A stretch of DNA of 64,000 bases, taken from NCBI GenBank assembly GCA_027482225.1, contig JAIXWD010000001.1:28053-92052 (forward strand), given 5' to 3'. Every line of letters begins with the position of its first letter. The first letter of the stretch is position 1. Shown in pieces: positions 1-8,346 of the stretch. A program made the position numbers and the translations under genes. This DNA comes from Bacteroidota bacterium. Its GTDB lineage: Bacteria; Bacteroidota; Bacteroidia; UKL13-3. Under the pieces are notes generated by a model. It saw nothing but the letters and a program-made list of their open reading frames with translations. It had not been told where the DNA came from and did not search any database.

Positions 1-849
1 ATAATTCTTTAATGCTTTAAGTATTATCCAAAATATAAATACGGGATTAATCATAAAAATTAACATTGGAATATATGTTCCTGCAATCGCCACATCTAGT
101 ACCAAATAGAATCCGATATGCATAAACACTAAAAGTAAACCATATACAAAGGCATATTTTTTATTAATAATTGAAATGACTGCAAACAGTTCTATTATTA
201 GTGTGAATGCTAAAACAAACATTACTCCCAATGAATATTTATCTACCAAATTAATTATATGATTAGCATTGGTAATATGTTCAAGATTACCATCATTCAC
301 AAAGCCAAAGTAATTTGTTTTCATAATTTGTAATGGCATTAGTAAACCATCCGTTATCCATTTTAATCCAGAAGTGTTTAACTTAGCTATAGCAGATATG
401 GTATAGCTAATTGATATGAGTTGAACAGAAAATTGAATTCGGTATTTATCTACATCAAAATCTATATATTTTTTTTTGATACTGTAAGCAATAAATTGGG
501 CAAAGAATACTCCTGTAATCATGGTATTTCTGTTGAAATCACTATTGGAGTCTTCTAGTGAAAATGCAAATAAACTGATCAGGGACAAACCCATTAAAGA
601 CCACCAAATGTGTTTTTCTATAATATAGAAATATATCAGTAGGAGATTAGTTATTAACAAAAATATTTTAGCATTAAAACATAAATAAAAACCTCCTGGT
701 AATAATTTAAAAATGCTTTCTGGTGTTGGCGCATAATTATACCTTGATATGATTAACAAAAATGATAGCAACCATATCAAAGAAAATGATGATTTCATTA
801 ATGTCCATTCTAATTTTGAATAGGAATTATTTTTTAAAAATGAATTCAT
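1..849 (-). CDS. HTTM-like multi-pass membrane protein (partial, 3' end outside window)
   Basis: The frame is open for all 283 codons from an ATG at 849 to the window edge, so the C-terminus is missing. The product is strongly hydrophobic, with about seven predicted membrane helices. The stretch AKLNTSGLKWITDG, in a helix-loop-helix context, resembles the HTTM / vitamin K-dependent carboxylase-like membrane domain family of Bacteroidota; this is a family impression, not a search result. It lies 8 bp downstream of the SGNH hydrolase gene and is probably cotranscribed with it. No catalytic residue can be assigned. A generic polysaccharide-locus membrane protein is the alternative. Confidence 0.6.
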   Translation of the reverse strand, partial: MNSFLKNNSYSKLEWTLMKSSFSLIWLLSFLLIISRYNYAPTPESIFKLLPGGFYLCFNAKIFLLITNLLLIYFYIIEKHIWWSLMGLSLISLFAFSLEDSNSDFNRNTMITGVFFAQFIAYSIKKKYIDFDVDKYRIQFSVQLISISYTISAIAKLNTSGLKWITDGLLMPLQIMKTNYFGFVNDGNLEHITNANHIINLVDKYSLGVMFVLAFTLIIELFAVISIINKKYAFVYGLLLVFMHIGFYLVLDVAIAGTYIPMLIFMINPVFIFWIILKALKNY

Positions 850-857
850 TTTATTGT

Positions 858-1856
858 TTATAGTTTAAGTTCATTGTAAATAATATTACCCATATTATAA
901 TATCCTTTTGAGTTATAATGTTTATTAATTATCCAATAATCTTTAACGATATCATTATTTCTGTAGTAATCATTAAACGATTCAAATAATAGAGTAACGT
1001 ATGGCTTATTTTTCAATTGTTCAACCAATTCAAATGGTTCAATAGCATCCTCAATTAATTCGGAAGGAAGTGGATGTATTAATAAATGATACTCAATTTT
1101 GTTTGAAAAACAAAATTGTGCTGTTTGTTCAATTTGATTTTCAATTAATTCAATTGCTTCTTTTTCTTTTAACAGCAAATCATTTTCGCTTATTAAATCT
1201 TCATTGTACCTAAAAAAAACATGCATGAATGCCCTGAAAACATGTGAAATATGATACAGGAATTCCCAACTAGGTCCTACCTTGCCTGAAACGGTTCCAT
1301 CCTCGTTAAACCTTTCCAATCCACCTCTCCAAATTACATCACTTACATCGGTTGAGTTAATGCATTCGATTACAATTTGAGGTTTTAACAACATTAACTT
1401 ATCTGTTAATATTTTATAATTGTAAAAAACATCACTTCCACAAGATCCAGCATTATATATTTTGTACTTAGCCTTATTCTTTACATTTATGCAATATTCA
1501 AACTTTCTAACCCATGAACTATCATATGGTGCACCGTCTCCTTCAGTAAATGAGTCGCCTAAACAAATTATTTTTATTGATGTAGTATCTTTAATAAAAG
1601 TTTGAATTGATTTTTCTCTATTTCCGAATTCATTATACTGATTAAAATATTGCCATTCTTTTTCCTTTTTTGTCCTTGAAGTATTTGGTTTGTTGGTGTA
1701 ATACCAATTAGATCTACGGACCTTGTACTTATAAGAATAACTTTTTCCTTTAAACTCAGACCTTGTTTTATATTTTTCCGAAATTCTTAAAAATAATTCT
1801 AAGCAAAGAAAAAATATGAGTATGGAAATGAAAAGTTTATTTAAAAATGGTTTCAT
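858..1856 (-). CDS. SGNH/GDSL-type hydrolase-like protein, membrane-anchored
   Basis: 332 residues with one N-terminal membrane helix (about 7-24), so the catalytic part should lie outside the cytoplasm. SGNH blocks are visible: GDSFTEG at 100-106 with nucleophile Ser102, the block II glycine in NAGS (135-138), the block III Asn in INSTD (166-170), and a block V His313 in NKHYNSKGY. The usual Asp two residues before this His is Asn311 here, so the triad may be modified. Such proteins in glycan loci often add or remove O-acyl groups, and that role is inferred. The start overlaps the preceding gene by 20 bp, indicating translational coupling. Confidence 0.7.
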   Translation of the reverse strand: MKPFLNKLFISILIFFLCLELFLRISEKYKTRSEFKGKSYSYKYKVRRSNWYYTNKPNTSRTKKEKEWQYFNQYNEFGNREKSIQTFIKDTTSIKIICLGDSFTEGDGAPYDSSWVRKFEYCINVKNKAKYKIYNAGSCGSDVFYNYKILTDKLMLLKPQIVIECINSTDVSDVIWRGGLERFNEDGTVSGKVGPSWEFLYHISHVFRAFMHVFFRYNEDLISENDLLLKEKEAIELIENQIEQTAQFCFSNKIEYHLLIHPLPSELIEDAIEPFELVEQLKNKPYVTLLFESFNDYYRNNDIVKDYWIINKHYNSKGYYNMGNIIYNELKL

Positions 1857-2274
1857 ACATTTCTTGCTTTTTACATTTTATATCTTTTCCTTCATAATAA
1901 AAGTACATCCTATTTATTTTAACCTTCTTATTGTTATGGGTCAACTTTAGGTTATTTATTCTAATAATATTCAGCATCTGTTTTCCTATTTCGTGTAATA
2001 CCGAATCACTCTCCATTCCATGACCATGCTTGAAATCATTTTTTTCACAAATTGTAGTATACATATGAGCCAAATTTGTTCCTGTTGTATTTAAGTCTGT
2101 ACATTTTATCATTTTATTTTCATTGTCTGTAAAATAAAAAACATAAGAATAATCGGCAAACGAGCTGTACATGGAGAATTTACAAAATGGATGCGCTTCG
2201 CCAAATATCATAACGCCAATAAAGTAGGTTAAAGCAATAATAAATCCGCTTGACTTATAAATAACTTTTTTCAT
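1837..2274 (-). CDS. Small membrane-anchored protein of unknown function
   Basis: 145 residues with one N-terminal hydrophobic segment (about 9-26), followed by a soluble part beginning AHPFCKFSMYSSF. I do not recognise a named family. The HPFxxFxMYS-type opening reminds me of small proteins encoded beside HTTM-type membrane proteins, and such a gene lies two positions downstream. The gene overlaps the upstream glycosyltransferase by 4 bp and the SGNH hydrolase by 20 bp, so it is embedded in the operon. It may be an accessory of the membrane-bound modification step; this is inference from context only. Confidence 0.55.
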   Translation of the reverse strand: MKKVIYKSSGFIIALTYFIGVMIFGEAHPFCKFSMYSSFADYSYVFYFTDNENKMIKCTDLNTTGTNLAHMYTTICEKNDFKHGHGMESDSVLHEIGKQMLNIIRINNLKLTHNNKKVKINRMYFYYEGKDIKCKKQEMYETIFK

Positions 2275-3449
2275 GAAATTTTATTTTTGATCCATTGCCA
2301 AATTTCCCAATCTTGTTTACCCCAGTTATGATAAACATGCATAAAGGATGGTTTATAGCTTGTGTTAAAACCATCATCTGTTATTATTCCATCTTTACTA
2401 TTTAACATCAATCCATTGTTGAAGTAATCGGCTATAAAGTTCCACTTTTTAGATAGGGTAGGATGGTTGTATAATCCAAACTCCCAAGCAGTTGCAATTA
2501 AAGTACCTTGGTCACGAGTTTTCCAGTTTGGTAGTGTAAATATATGCAAGGTTTTATGATGCCAACTATTTAAAAAAGCCTCACTTTGATCATTGAATAA
2601 AAAGACTCCACCATTCCAATGTTGCCAATTTTTATTTTTTATTTTTAGGTTAAAAGTTTCTGCTATTTGTATTGTCAAATGGTCACACTCATCTTGCCAG
2701 ATATCATTTCCGTGTTTGTCGTACCATTTTTGATTCCATTTATTAAATACAATTCCTTTCGGCTTTTCTTGATTGTTTTTTAGATTGACTTCATACATTA
2801 CAATTTCTCCTGTATTTAGATGCCAAGTTCTTGTTTTTCTATTGAAATAAAATTCGTTGTTCAATATAAATTTGGGGTAACTCAAAGCAAATTTTATTGC
2901 GGTTAGGCTTTTCTTAAAGAATGTTTTATTCAAATTATCAAATAAAAACTGCAATTCAGCTGCTTTCTTAATTAGATAGGGGTCTTTAATAGTTTTAAGT
3001 TCTATGCTTTCCATGTAATCATAGTAAATTTTTCTGTTTTTTTTCCATACTTCAGAACAGTTGCAATTAACCGCATATGCACTAAACTTCCTTAATTTAC
3101 AATGATCAGGGGCAAATGTAATTGGGGTAATATATTCATTAAAAATACTATCGCAGTTATTTGACACAGCAATTACATCAGTGTCTAAGTAACAATAATT
3201 ATTGCCCTTGGGCAGAAATTTGTTCAATCCTGTTTTTAAATAAATACTTGCTTGATGGTGATTATATTTTTTATCAATTTTTACATCAATAATATTATCA
3301 TGGTTTATAGTATTTTCATTTCTAGAAGAATCAGTTACTACAATAATTTCACTTTTTGAAAAATGTTTTAGATATATTAATGAAAAATGTAAAGTATCAA
3401 TATGTTCTGCTGATCCACAAACTACAAAAACAAAAATATTTTTACTCAT
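2271..3449 (-). CDS. Putative glycosyltransferase (GT-A type, DxD motif)
   Basis: 392 residues, no signal peptide, likely cytoplasmic. The N-terminal strand-rich part ends in YLDTDVIA (87-94), whose Asp89-x-Asp91 fits the metal/nucleotide-sugar-binding DxD motif of GT-A glycosyltransferases. WNGGVFLFN (278-286), RDQGTL (312-317) and HVYHNWGK (371-378) resemble the conserved C-terminal parts of GT8-like enzymes. The ATG at 3449 overlaps the epimerase stop by 8 bp and the stop overlaps the next gene by 4 bp. Donor and acceptor cannot be read from the sequence; the epimerase next door suggests a uronic acid or related hexose. Confidence 0.7.
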   Translation of the reverse strand: MSKNIFVFVVCGSAEHIDTLHFSLIYLKHFSKSEIIVVTDSSRNENTINHDNIIDVKIDKKYNHHQASIYLKTGLNKFLPKGNNYCYLDTDVIAVSNNCDSIFNEYITPITFAPDHCKLRKFSAYAVNCNCSEVWKKNRKIYYDYMESIELKTIKDPYLIKKAAELQFLFDNLNKTFFKKSLTAIKFALSYPKFILNNEFYFNRKTRTWHLNTGEIVMYEVNLKNNQEKPKGIVFNKWNQKWYDKHGNDIWQDECDHLTIQIAETFNLKIKNKNWQHWNGGVFLFNDQSEAFLNSWHHKTLHIFTLPNWKTRDQGTLIATAWEFGLYNHPTLSKKWNFIADYFNNGLMLNSKDGIITDDGFNTSYKPSFMHVYHNWGKQDWEIWQWIKNKIS

Positions 3450-4377
3450 AACTATTGTTTTTATACCAAGCTACCATTTCATTTATTCCATCTTCTATTT
3501 TGCAAACGGGCTTAAATTGAATATATTCTTCTAATTTATTGGTATTGCTAAATGTTGATATTAGTTCATTTTCTGGCAAATTACTGAAATTAATCTTGGG
3601 CTCTTTTCCTATTGATTGTGCAATTAGATTAGCATATTGTAAAACCGAAATTGGAGAGCCTAAGCCAATGTTAAATATTTTATGTGTGCCAATCTTTTCA
3701 AATTGGATTTTATTTATTAATAATTCTATGGCTTTTATAATATCACTTACATGAGTGAAATCTCTATAAACATTCCCTTTATTATAAATATTAATAGGTA
3801 ATCCTTTATCAATATTACTCATGAATTTATAGGCTGCCATATCTGGCCTTGTCCACGAACCATAAACTGTAAAAAACCTCAAACCTATAGCTATTAACCC
3901 AAATTGAGCACAATAATTTTCAATCATCACTTCATTCATTTTTTTAGAAGTTCCGTAAAACGATAGTTGTGATTGTGTATTGCTTTCTTCGCTCATTAAT
4001 TTCTGATTAGGACTATAAACTGATGAACTACTGGCATAAATGAGGTGTTTCACTCCGTTTTTTCTGCATTGTTCCAATACATTAAACGTTCCGTGTAAAT
4101 TGGTTTCAAAGTATTTAGTTGGATTAATAAGTGAGCCAGATATTCCAGTTTCTGCAGCCAAATGAATCAATACATCGGGTTTAGTATTTAGATTATCTAA
4201 AAAGGCATTCGTAATGTCTCCTTGTTCTATATATTTTAAATTTGCACTTCGAGTAGTGGCTGCTTTATTGTTTGAGGATAATAAGTCAATTGCATTAATA
4301 TCAAACTTACCTTCCAATTGCTTTTGCAAATGATAACCAATAAAACCGGCTCCACCTGTTATGAATATCAACGACAT
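3442..4377 (-). CDS. NAD-dependent NDP-sugar epimerase/dehydratase (extended SDR, UDP-glucuronate 4-epimerase-like)
   Basis: 311 residues with a Rossmann-fold GGAGFIG (8-14), the SDR serine stretch ASSSSV (115-120) and the catalytic Tyr141-x-x-x-Lys145 in YGTSK. The segment LRFFTVYGSWTRPDMA (166-181) closely matches the substrate-loop signature of UDP-glucuronate/galacturonate 4-epimerases, so conversion of an NDP-hexuronic acid is the best guess. UDP-glucose 4-epimerase or a dehydratase remains possible. It lies 37 bp after asnB and overlaps the following glycosyltransferase by 8 bp. Confidence 0.8.
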   Translation of the reverse strand: MSLIFITGGAGFIGYHLQKQLEGKFDINAIDLLSSNNKAATTRSANLKYIEQGDITNAFLDNLNTKPDVLIHLAAETGISGSLINPTKYFETNLHGTFNVLEQCRKNGVKHLIYASSSSVYSPNQKLMSEESNTQSQLSFYGTSKKMNEVMIENYCAQFGLIAIGLRFFTVYGSWTRPDMAAYKFMSNIDKGLPINIYNKGNVYRDFTHVSDIIKAIELLINKIQFEKIGTHKIFNIGLGSPISVLQYANLIAQSIGKEPKINFSNLPENELISTFSNTNKLEEYIQFKPVCKIEDGINEMVAWYKNNSYE

Positions 4378-4414
4378 ATTTTTTAATTAGTGCAATGTAA
4401 TTTAGACAAATGAA

Positions 4415-6187
4415 TTAATCAACCCAATGACTAAACCATTTTTCCATGATCAAAATCTTCCATAGTTTCCAATTGTAATCTTGTTTTAGTAAATTATCTA
4501 AATATGACTGATTGATAATATTATGCTTAACCAAATTACTATGTGCTAATTCTTTTTTGTAATATTCAATGTTCATATAGTAATTATCCGGACCTACAAA
4601 ACCTTGTTTTTTTCTATCTAATATAGATTGTGGTAAGAATTTTTTAATGTTTTCATACAATAAAAATTTAGTTTGATGTTGTTTGAAATATTGCTTTTCA
4701 TCTAGTAAAAATACCTTTTCAAATAATTTATGATCTAGAAAGGGGACGCGGACTTCTAATGAATTTGCCATACTTGCTCTGTCAATTTTGGTTAATACCA
4801 ATTCGCCCATAAAACATTTCATGTCCAAATATTGAATCGATTTTAAACGCGTTAGCTTGTTATTATAGTGCTTTCTGTAAAACCAATGTACGTCACTTGG
4901 AATGTATTGATGTAAAGCAGGCGTTAACATATGCTCTAGTTCATTTTTATCGAACCAGCCCATAGACATTGCATGCGCATAATAATTAACGGTTCCTCGT
5001 TTTTTAAACAGCGACTTTATCTTCCTTAACCAATCTTTATTATAAATTTCTTCAAAATACTGATGTTGCCAGGTATAACCTCCAAATATTTCATCAGCCC
5101 CTTCACCGCTTAATACTGCCTTAACGTTTTGCTTGGCTAGTTTGCTAACCATATATGTGGGTACTATTGAAATATCTGCAATGGGTTCGTCATATACTAC
5201 TGGCATTATATTCACCAAATCAAGACTACTCTCGTCTGCAATAACATATTTATTAGGAACATTCAAGTGTTTTGCAACTATTTCAGCAAATTGATGCTCA
5301 CTTTTCTCCCAATTCTTAAATCCAATTGAAAAAGTTTCTGGATTTATTCCAGACCTTTTTATGTAATGAACTATGGCGCTACTATCATAACCACCGCTTA
5401 TAAAAGACCCAATTGGAACATCCGCTCTTGTGTGTTCTGACACAGATAATTGTAATATCTCGTTTACTTCATCTATTAATAAATCACTTTTTACTTGTTC
5501 ATTTTTGCTTTTCAATTCCCAATATTCAAATAATGAATGGGAGAAACTACCAACGTCAAAAGTCAATAAATTAGCAGGTGGGATTTTGTATATATTTTTC
5601 CAAATAGTTTTGGGTGATGGAATATAACGGTAAACAAAATAATCAGAAAAGGAGCTATAATCAATTTCTTTTTTTACTATGCCAGAAGCTAAAATTGCCT
5701 TTAATTCTGAAGCAAATATGAAGTAGTTTTCATTAATGAAATAATACAACGGCTTGATACCAAATCGATCTCTAATTAAAAATACTTTGTTTATTTTTTT
5801 ATCATAAATGGCAATTGCAAACATGCCTTTTAGCTCCTTAACAAAGTCTAATCCCCACTTCAAGTAGGCGGCAATAATAACTTCTGTATCAGTATTTGTT
5901 TTAAAAGTATAAGAATCTAATAACTGATTTTTTAACTCTACATAGTTATAAATTTCGCCATTAAATGTTACAACAATTTGATCATTGCTGCTAATCATAG
6001 GTTGTTTACCAGCATCAGATAAATCTAAAAATGATAGGCGCGTATGACCAAATGCCACTTGATTATTCTCATCAAAATAAGTTCCACTTCCATCAGGACC
6101 ACGATGTTGAAGTGCTAAAACCATTTTTTCAAATGAATTAGTATTTATTTCGATTTTTCTATTTACCTGGCCGATTATTCCACACAT
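4415..6187 (-). CDS. asnB: Asparagine synthase (glutamine-hydrolysing)-type amidotransferase
   Basis: 590 residues with both domains of class B asparagine synthetases. The N-terminal Ntn glutaminase begins MCGIIG, with nucleophile Cys2, and has LQHRGPDGSG near 26-35. The synthetase domain carries the PP-loop SGGYDSS (264-270) and VLSGEGADE (358-366). It would transfer ammonia from glutamine to an adenylated carboxylate. In polysaccharide loci such enzymes are often thought to amidate hexuronic acids rather than aspartate, and the uronate-epimerase-like gene downstream supports that reading here. The start abuts the stop of the lipoprotein gene with no spacer. Confidence 0.88.
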   Translation of the reverse strand: MCGIIGQVNRKIEINTNSFEKMVLALQHRGPDGSGTYFDENNQVAFGHTRLSFLDLSDAGKQPMISSNDQIVVTFNGEIYNYVELKNQLLDSYTFKTNTDTEVIIAAYLKWGLDFVKELKGMFAIAIYDKKINKVFLIRDRFGIKPLYYFINENYFIFASELKAILASGIVKKEIDYSSFSDYFVYRYIPSPKTIWKNIYKIPPANLLTFDVGSFSHSLFEYWELKSKNEQVKSDLLIDEVNEILQLSVSEHTRADVPIGSFISGGYDSSAIVHYIKRSGINPETFSIGFKNWEKSEHQFAEIVAKHLNVPNKYVIADESSLDLVNIMPVVYDEPIADISIVPTYMVSKLAKQNVKAVLSGEGADEIFGGYTWQHQYFEEIYNKDWLRKIKSLFKKRGTVNYYAHAMSMGWFDKNELEHMLTPALHQYIPSDVHWFYRKHYNNKLTRLKSIQYLDMKCFMGELVLTKIDRASMANSLEVRVPFLDHKLFEKVFLLDEKQYFKQHQTKFLLYENIKKFLPQSILDRKKQGFVGPDNYYMNIEYYKKELAHSNLVKHNIINQSYLDNLLKQDYNWKLWKILIMEKWFSHWVD

Positions 6188-7180
6188 TTACTTGCAATTT
6201 ATATCTAGATAATATTTTCTAAAATGGTTTAGATTCATTGGGGCATTATTTAAATTATCAATCACACGAATAACATATTTATCATACTTTAGATTAGCAG
6301 GATATATTATCCATTTTCTATCTATAGTTTCAAAAGAGCACTTATTAACACCTTGGAGAAGTTTGGCTTTATTTGCATGTATGTAATTCCTAAGTTTTTT
6401 AGAAAAATCATTGTTGTTCTTGTTTTGATGGCATAATACTGCAAATGCTAAATCATTGGATACTAATTCATTTGCAAATCCAAAGGTTTTCTTAGTTCTT
6501 AATACGGTTAAATTATTATTTTTTTTAGCATTTTCAAGTAATTCATCGTAATCAATAATTCTTGTTAGAGAAGAATCAAATACTATAAATGGATCATATG
6601 GGTCGAAAATAAATCGCTTATTTCCAATATTAACAATTGGGAATGTGTGTACATTTTTTATGGAAACTTCAGTTGCTTTTATTCCTAGAAGATAATCCAG
6701 TAATCGTATATAAAAAGTTGTTCTATCTCCGCACCAAAGAGGCTGTAAGTTGTTATTGGCAATATGGTAGCAAATAGTCAAGGGTAATTTATTCCAATTT
6801 TTAAAAGCAATATTATGGCTAGATTTGCCATGCATAGATCCAAAAAATTGAAAGCTTGACGCAGCATATACAAATTCGCTTAGTAGTAAAGATTTTAAGT
6901 AAATCTTTGTTGCCTCATGTTCATTTAGTTTATCAAATGCGTTAAATTTAGATTTTAAAATGGCTATAGCTTGATTGAAGTTAGCTGCTTGATTATAATT
7001 AAATGTATCATTTTTATAAGATATATTCAATGCGTTATCTTTGGAGTTATTTATTGATATAGGACTGGCAATAAACACACTTTTACATTTCCCTGCATTT
7101 GGTTCTTGATTCTTATTTGTGCAAGAAATAAACAAAATGAGAAGTATACCTAGCAACTTAAAACTTTTCGAATAATTCAT
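6188..7180 (-). CDS. Transglutaminase-like lipoprotein
   Basis: 330 residues with a lipoprotein signal: a hydrophobic run ending FISC, with lipidation Cys20, so the protein should be anchored outside the inner membrane. Residues about 145-200 show a transglutaminase-like/papain-like triad arrangement: Cys150 in LWCGDRTTFY, His178 in VHTFPIV and Asp193 in FDPYDPF, with the typical spacing. This superfamily includes proteases, amidases and cross-linking enzymes; the substrate is unknown. The gene overlaps UbiA by 4 bp and abuts asnB, so it is made together with the isoprenoid and sugar enzymes. The fold call is good; the specific function is not assigned. Confidence 0.72.
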   Translation of the reverse strand: MNYSKSFKLLGILLILFISCTNKNQEPNAGKCKSVFIASPISINNSKDNALNISYKNDTFNYNQAANFNQAIAILKSKFNAFDKLNEHEATKIYLKSLLLSEFVYAASSFQFFGSMHGKSSHNIAFKNWNKLPLTICYHIANNNLQPLWCGDRTTFYIRLLDYLLGIKATEVSIKNVHTFPIVNIGNKRFIFDPYDPFIVFDSSLTRIIDYDELLENAKKNNNLTVLRTKKTFGFANELVSNDLAFAVLCHQNKNNNDFSKKLRNYIHANKAKLLQGVNKCSFETIDRKWIIYPANLKYDKYVIRVIDNLNNAPMNLNHFRKYYLDINCK

Positions 7181-8304
7181 TTTTTTGATATCGATTTATT
7201 ATTTTCAGTTGAACCTATATCAAAATTATTTAATTTTTTTTTGTACAGCGGCTTGCTTTTTAAGTTTCTTCCAAAAGGTATAAAAAAATAGTATAATGTA
7301 TAGTTAATTAATAAAGTAAATTTAGATTTATAAAGATGTTCAATTAGACTTAGTATTCTTTTGATAGGCCCAATGATATTTGAATTTAAATTTTTGATAA
7401 AATGAAAAATAAAATGAAAATTGTATGGATGAATTAAAAGAGCTAATACACTTAGCCTATTTGTTGATAGGTAAAAAATTAAGATGCTTGAACTTAAAAT
7501 GTAGGTTCTTATTACATAATTAATCTCACGTAGTTTTTTGAATTTATATCTGATCCAAGACAATAGCACAAATAAAAAAACAGTAGTTATAGCTAATGAT
7601 TTTTTTTCTAAACACAAGGATCCAATAAGTGCTATTAACATAAAAGAAACAAAATCTTCAAACCACAAAATCAACTTATTCGATAGTAAAACGTGTTTGG
7701 TATAAAAGGTATTGGTTTCACTTTTAACATCTTTTTCAAAATCAATTGACTGGTGTATTAATATATCTCTAATTCCAATACATGAATTTAAGCAAACAAA
7801 TAGCAGCCAGAACCAATAAGGTGCAATCACATACTCGTTTATGATTTGTACAATAATGATACTTGGTAATGTGTGGGAATAAGCTGAATCTGTTAGTATT
7901 CCTAAAAATCCTTTTTCTTTTAAACGGGTTGGTTTGGATGAATAAAGTACTAAGAGTATTATTTCAATATAAACTACATATGGCGCATATTTAGAAACCA
8001 ATGTTACTAGTTGTAAGCCAATAGCTATAAATGTAACAATAGCTAATATTACCCAATATTTATTTATAATATGTGTGACATTAAATTTATTAGATAATCT
8101 ATCTTTATCTATGTCGAAATAATCATTGATAAAATAACCTGCAAGTCCTATAAATAGGTAGGCAGATATTAAAATATAAATTTTAGGAATCAAAAATGGT
8201 AAATCAAAACATATAATTAGTAGCAAAGAAAAATTCGCAAACAATAGCATATTATATGCCACAAATGAATTTATTCTGTTATATAAATCGATTAATTTAT
8301 GCAT
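7177..8304 (-). CDS. UbiA-family prenyltransferase (integral membrane)
   Basis: 375 residues from the ATG at 8304; a TTG at 8340 would add 12. About nine membrane helices are expected. The first Asp-rich motif is INDYFDIDKD (N60, D61, D64, D68), matching the UbiA NDxxDxxxD prenyl-diphosphate/Mg site. A second motif, IDFEKD (D188, D192), lies in the expected later loop, and YSSKPTRLKEKG fits the family. UbiA enzymes transfer isoprenyl chains to aromatic or sugar acceptors, and some members act as terpene cyclases. The toroid protein, P450 and flavin oxygenase upstream argue for a specialised isoprenoid product rather than quinone synthesis. The C-terminal third is longer than in minimal UbiA proteins. 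Confidence 0.82.
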   Translation of the reverse strand: MHKLIDLYNRINSFVAYNMLLFANFSLLLIICFDLPFLIPKIYILISAYLFIGLAGYFINDYFDIDKDRLSNKFNVTHIINKYWVILAIVTFIAIGLQLVTLVSKYAPYVVYIEIILLVLYSSKPTRLKEKGFLGILTDSAYSHTLPSIIIVQIINEYVIAPYWFWLLFVCLNSCIGIRDILIHQSIDFEKDVKSETNTFYTKHVLLSNKLILWFEDFVSFMLIALIGSLCLEKKSLAITTVFLFVLLSWIRYKFKKLREINYVIRTYILSSSILIFYLSTNRLSVLALLIHPYNFHFIFHFIKNLNSNIIGPIKRILSLIEHLYKSKFTLLINYTLYYFFIPFGRNLKSKPLYKKKLNNFDIGSTENNKSISKK

Positions 8305-8346
8305 GATTAACTTAATCAATTGGACCCATTTATTAAACAATATAAG

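Noticed and set aside
4415..7180. AsnB-like plus transglutaminase-like pair resembling a lasso-peptide cyclase/protease set
   Set aside because: The transglutaminase-like protein has a lipoprotein signal and would be outside the cytoplasm, AsnB has a full glutaminase domain with Cys2, and neither an RRE protein nor a precursor peptide is visible.
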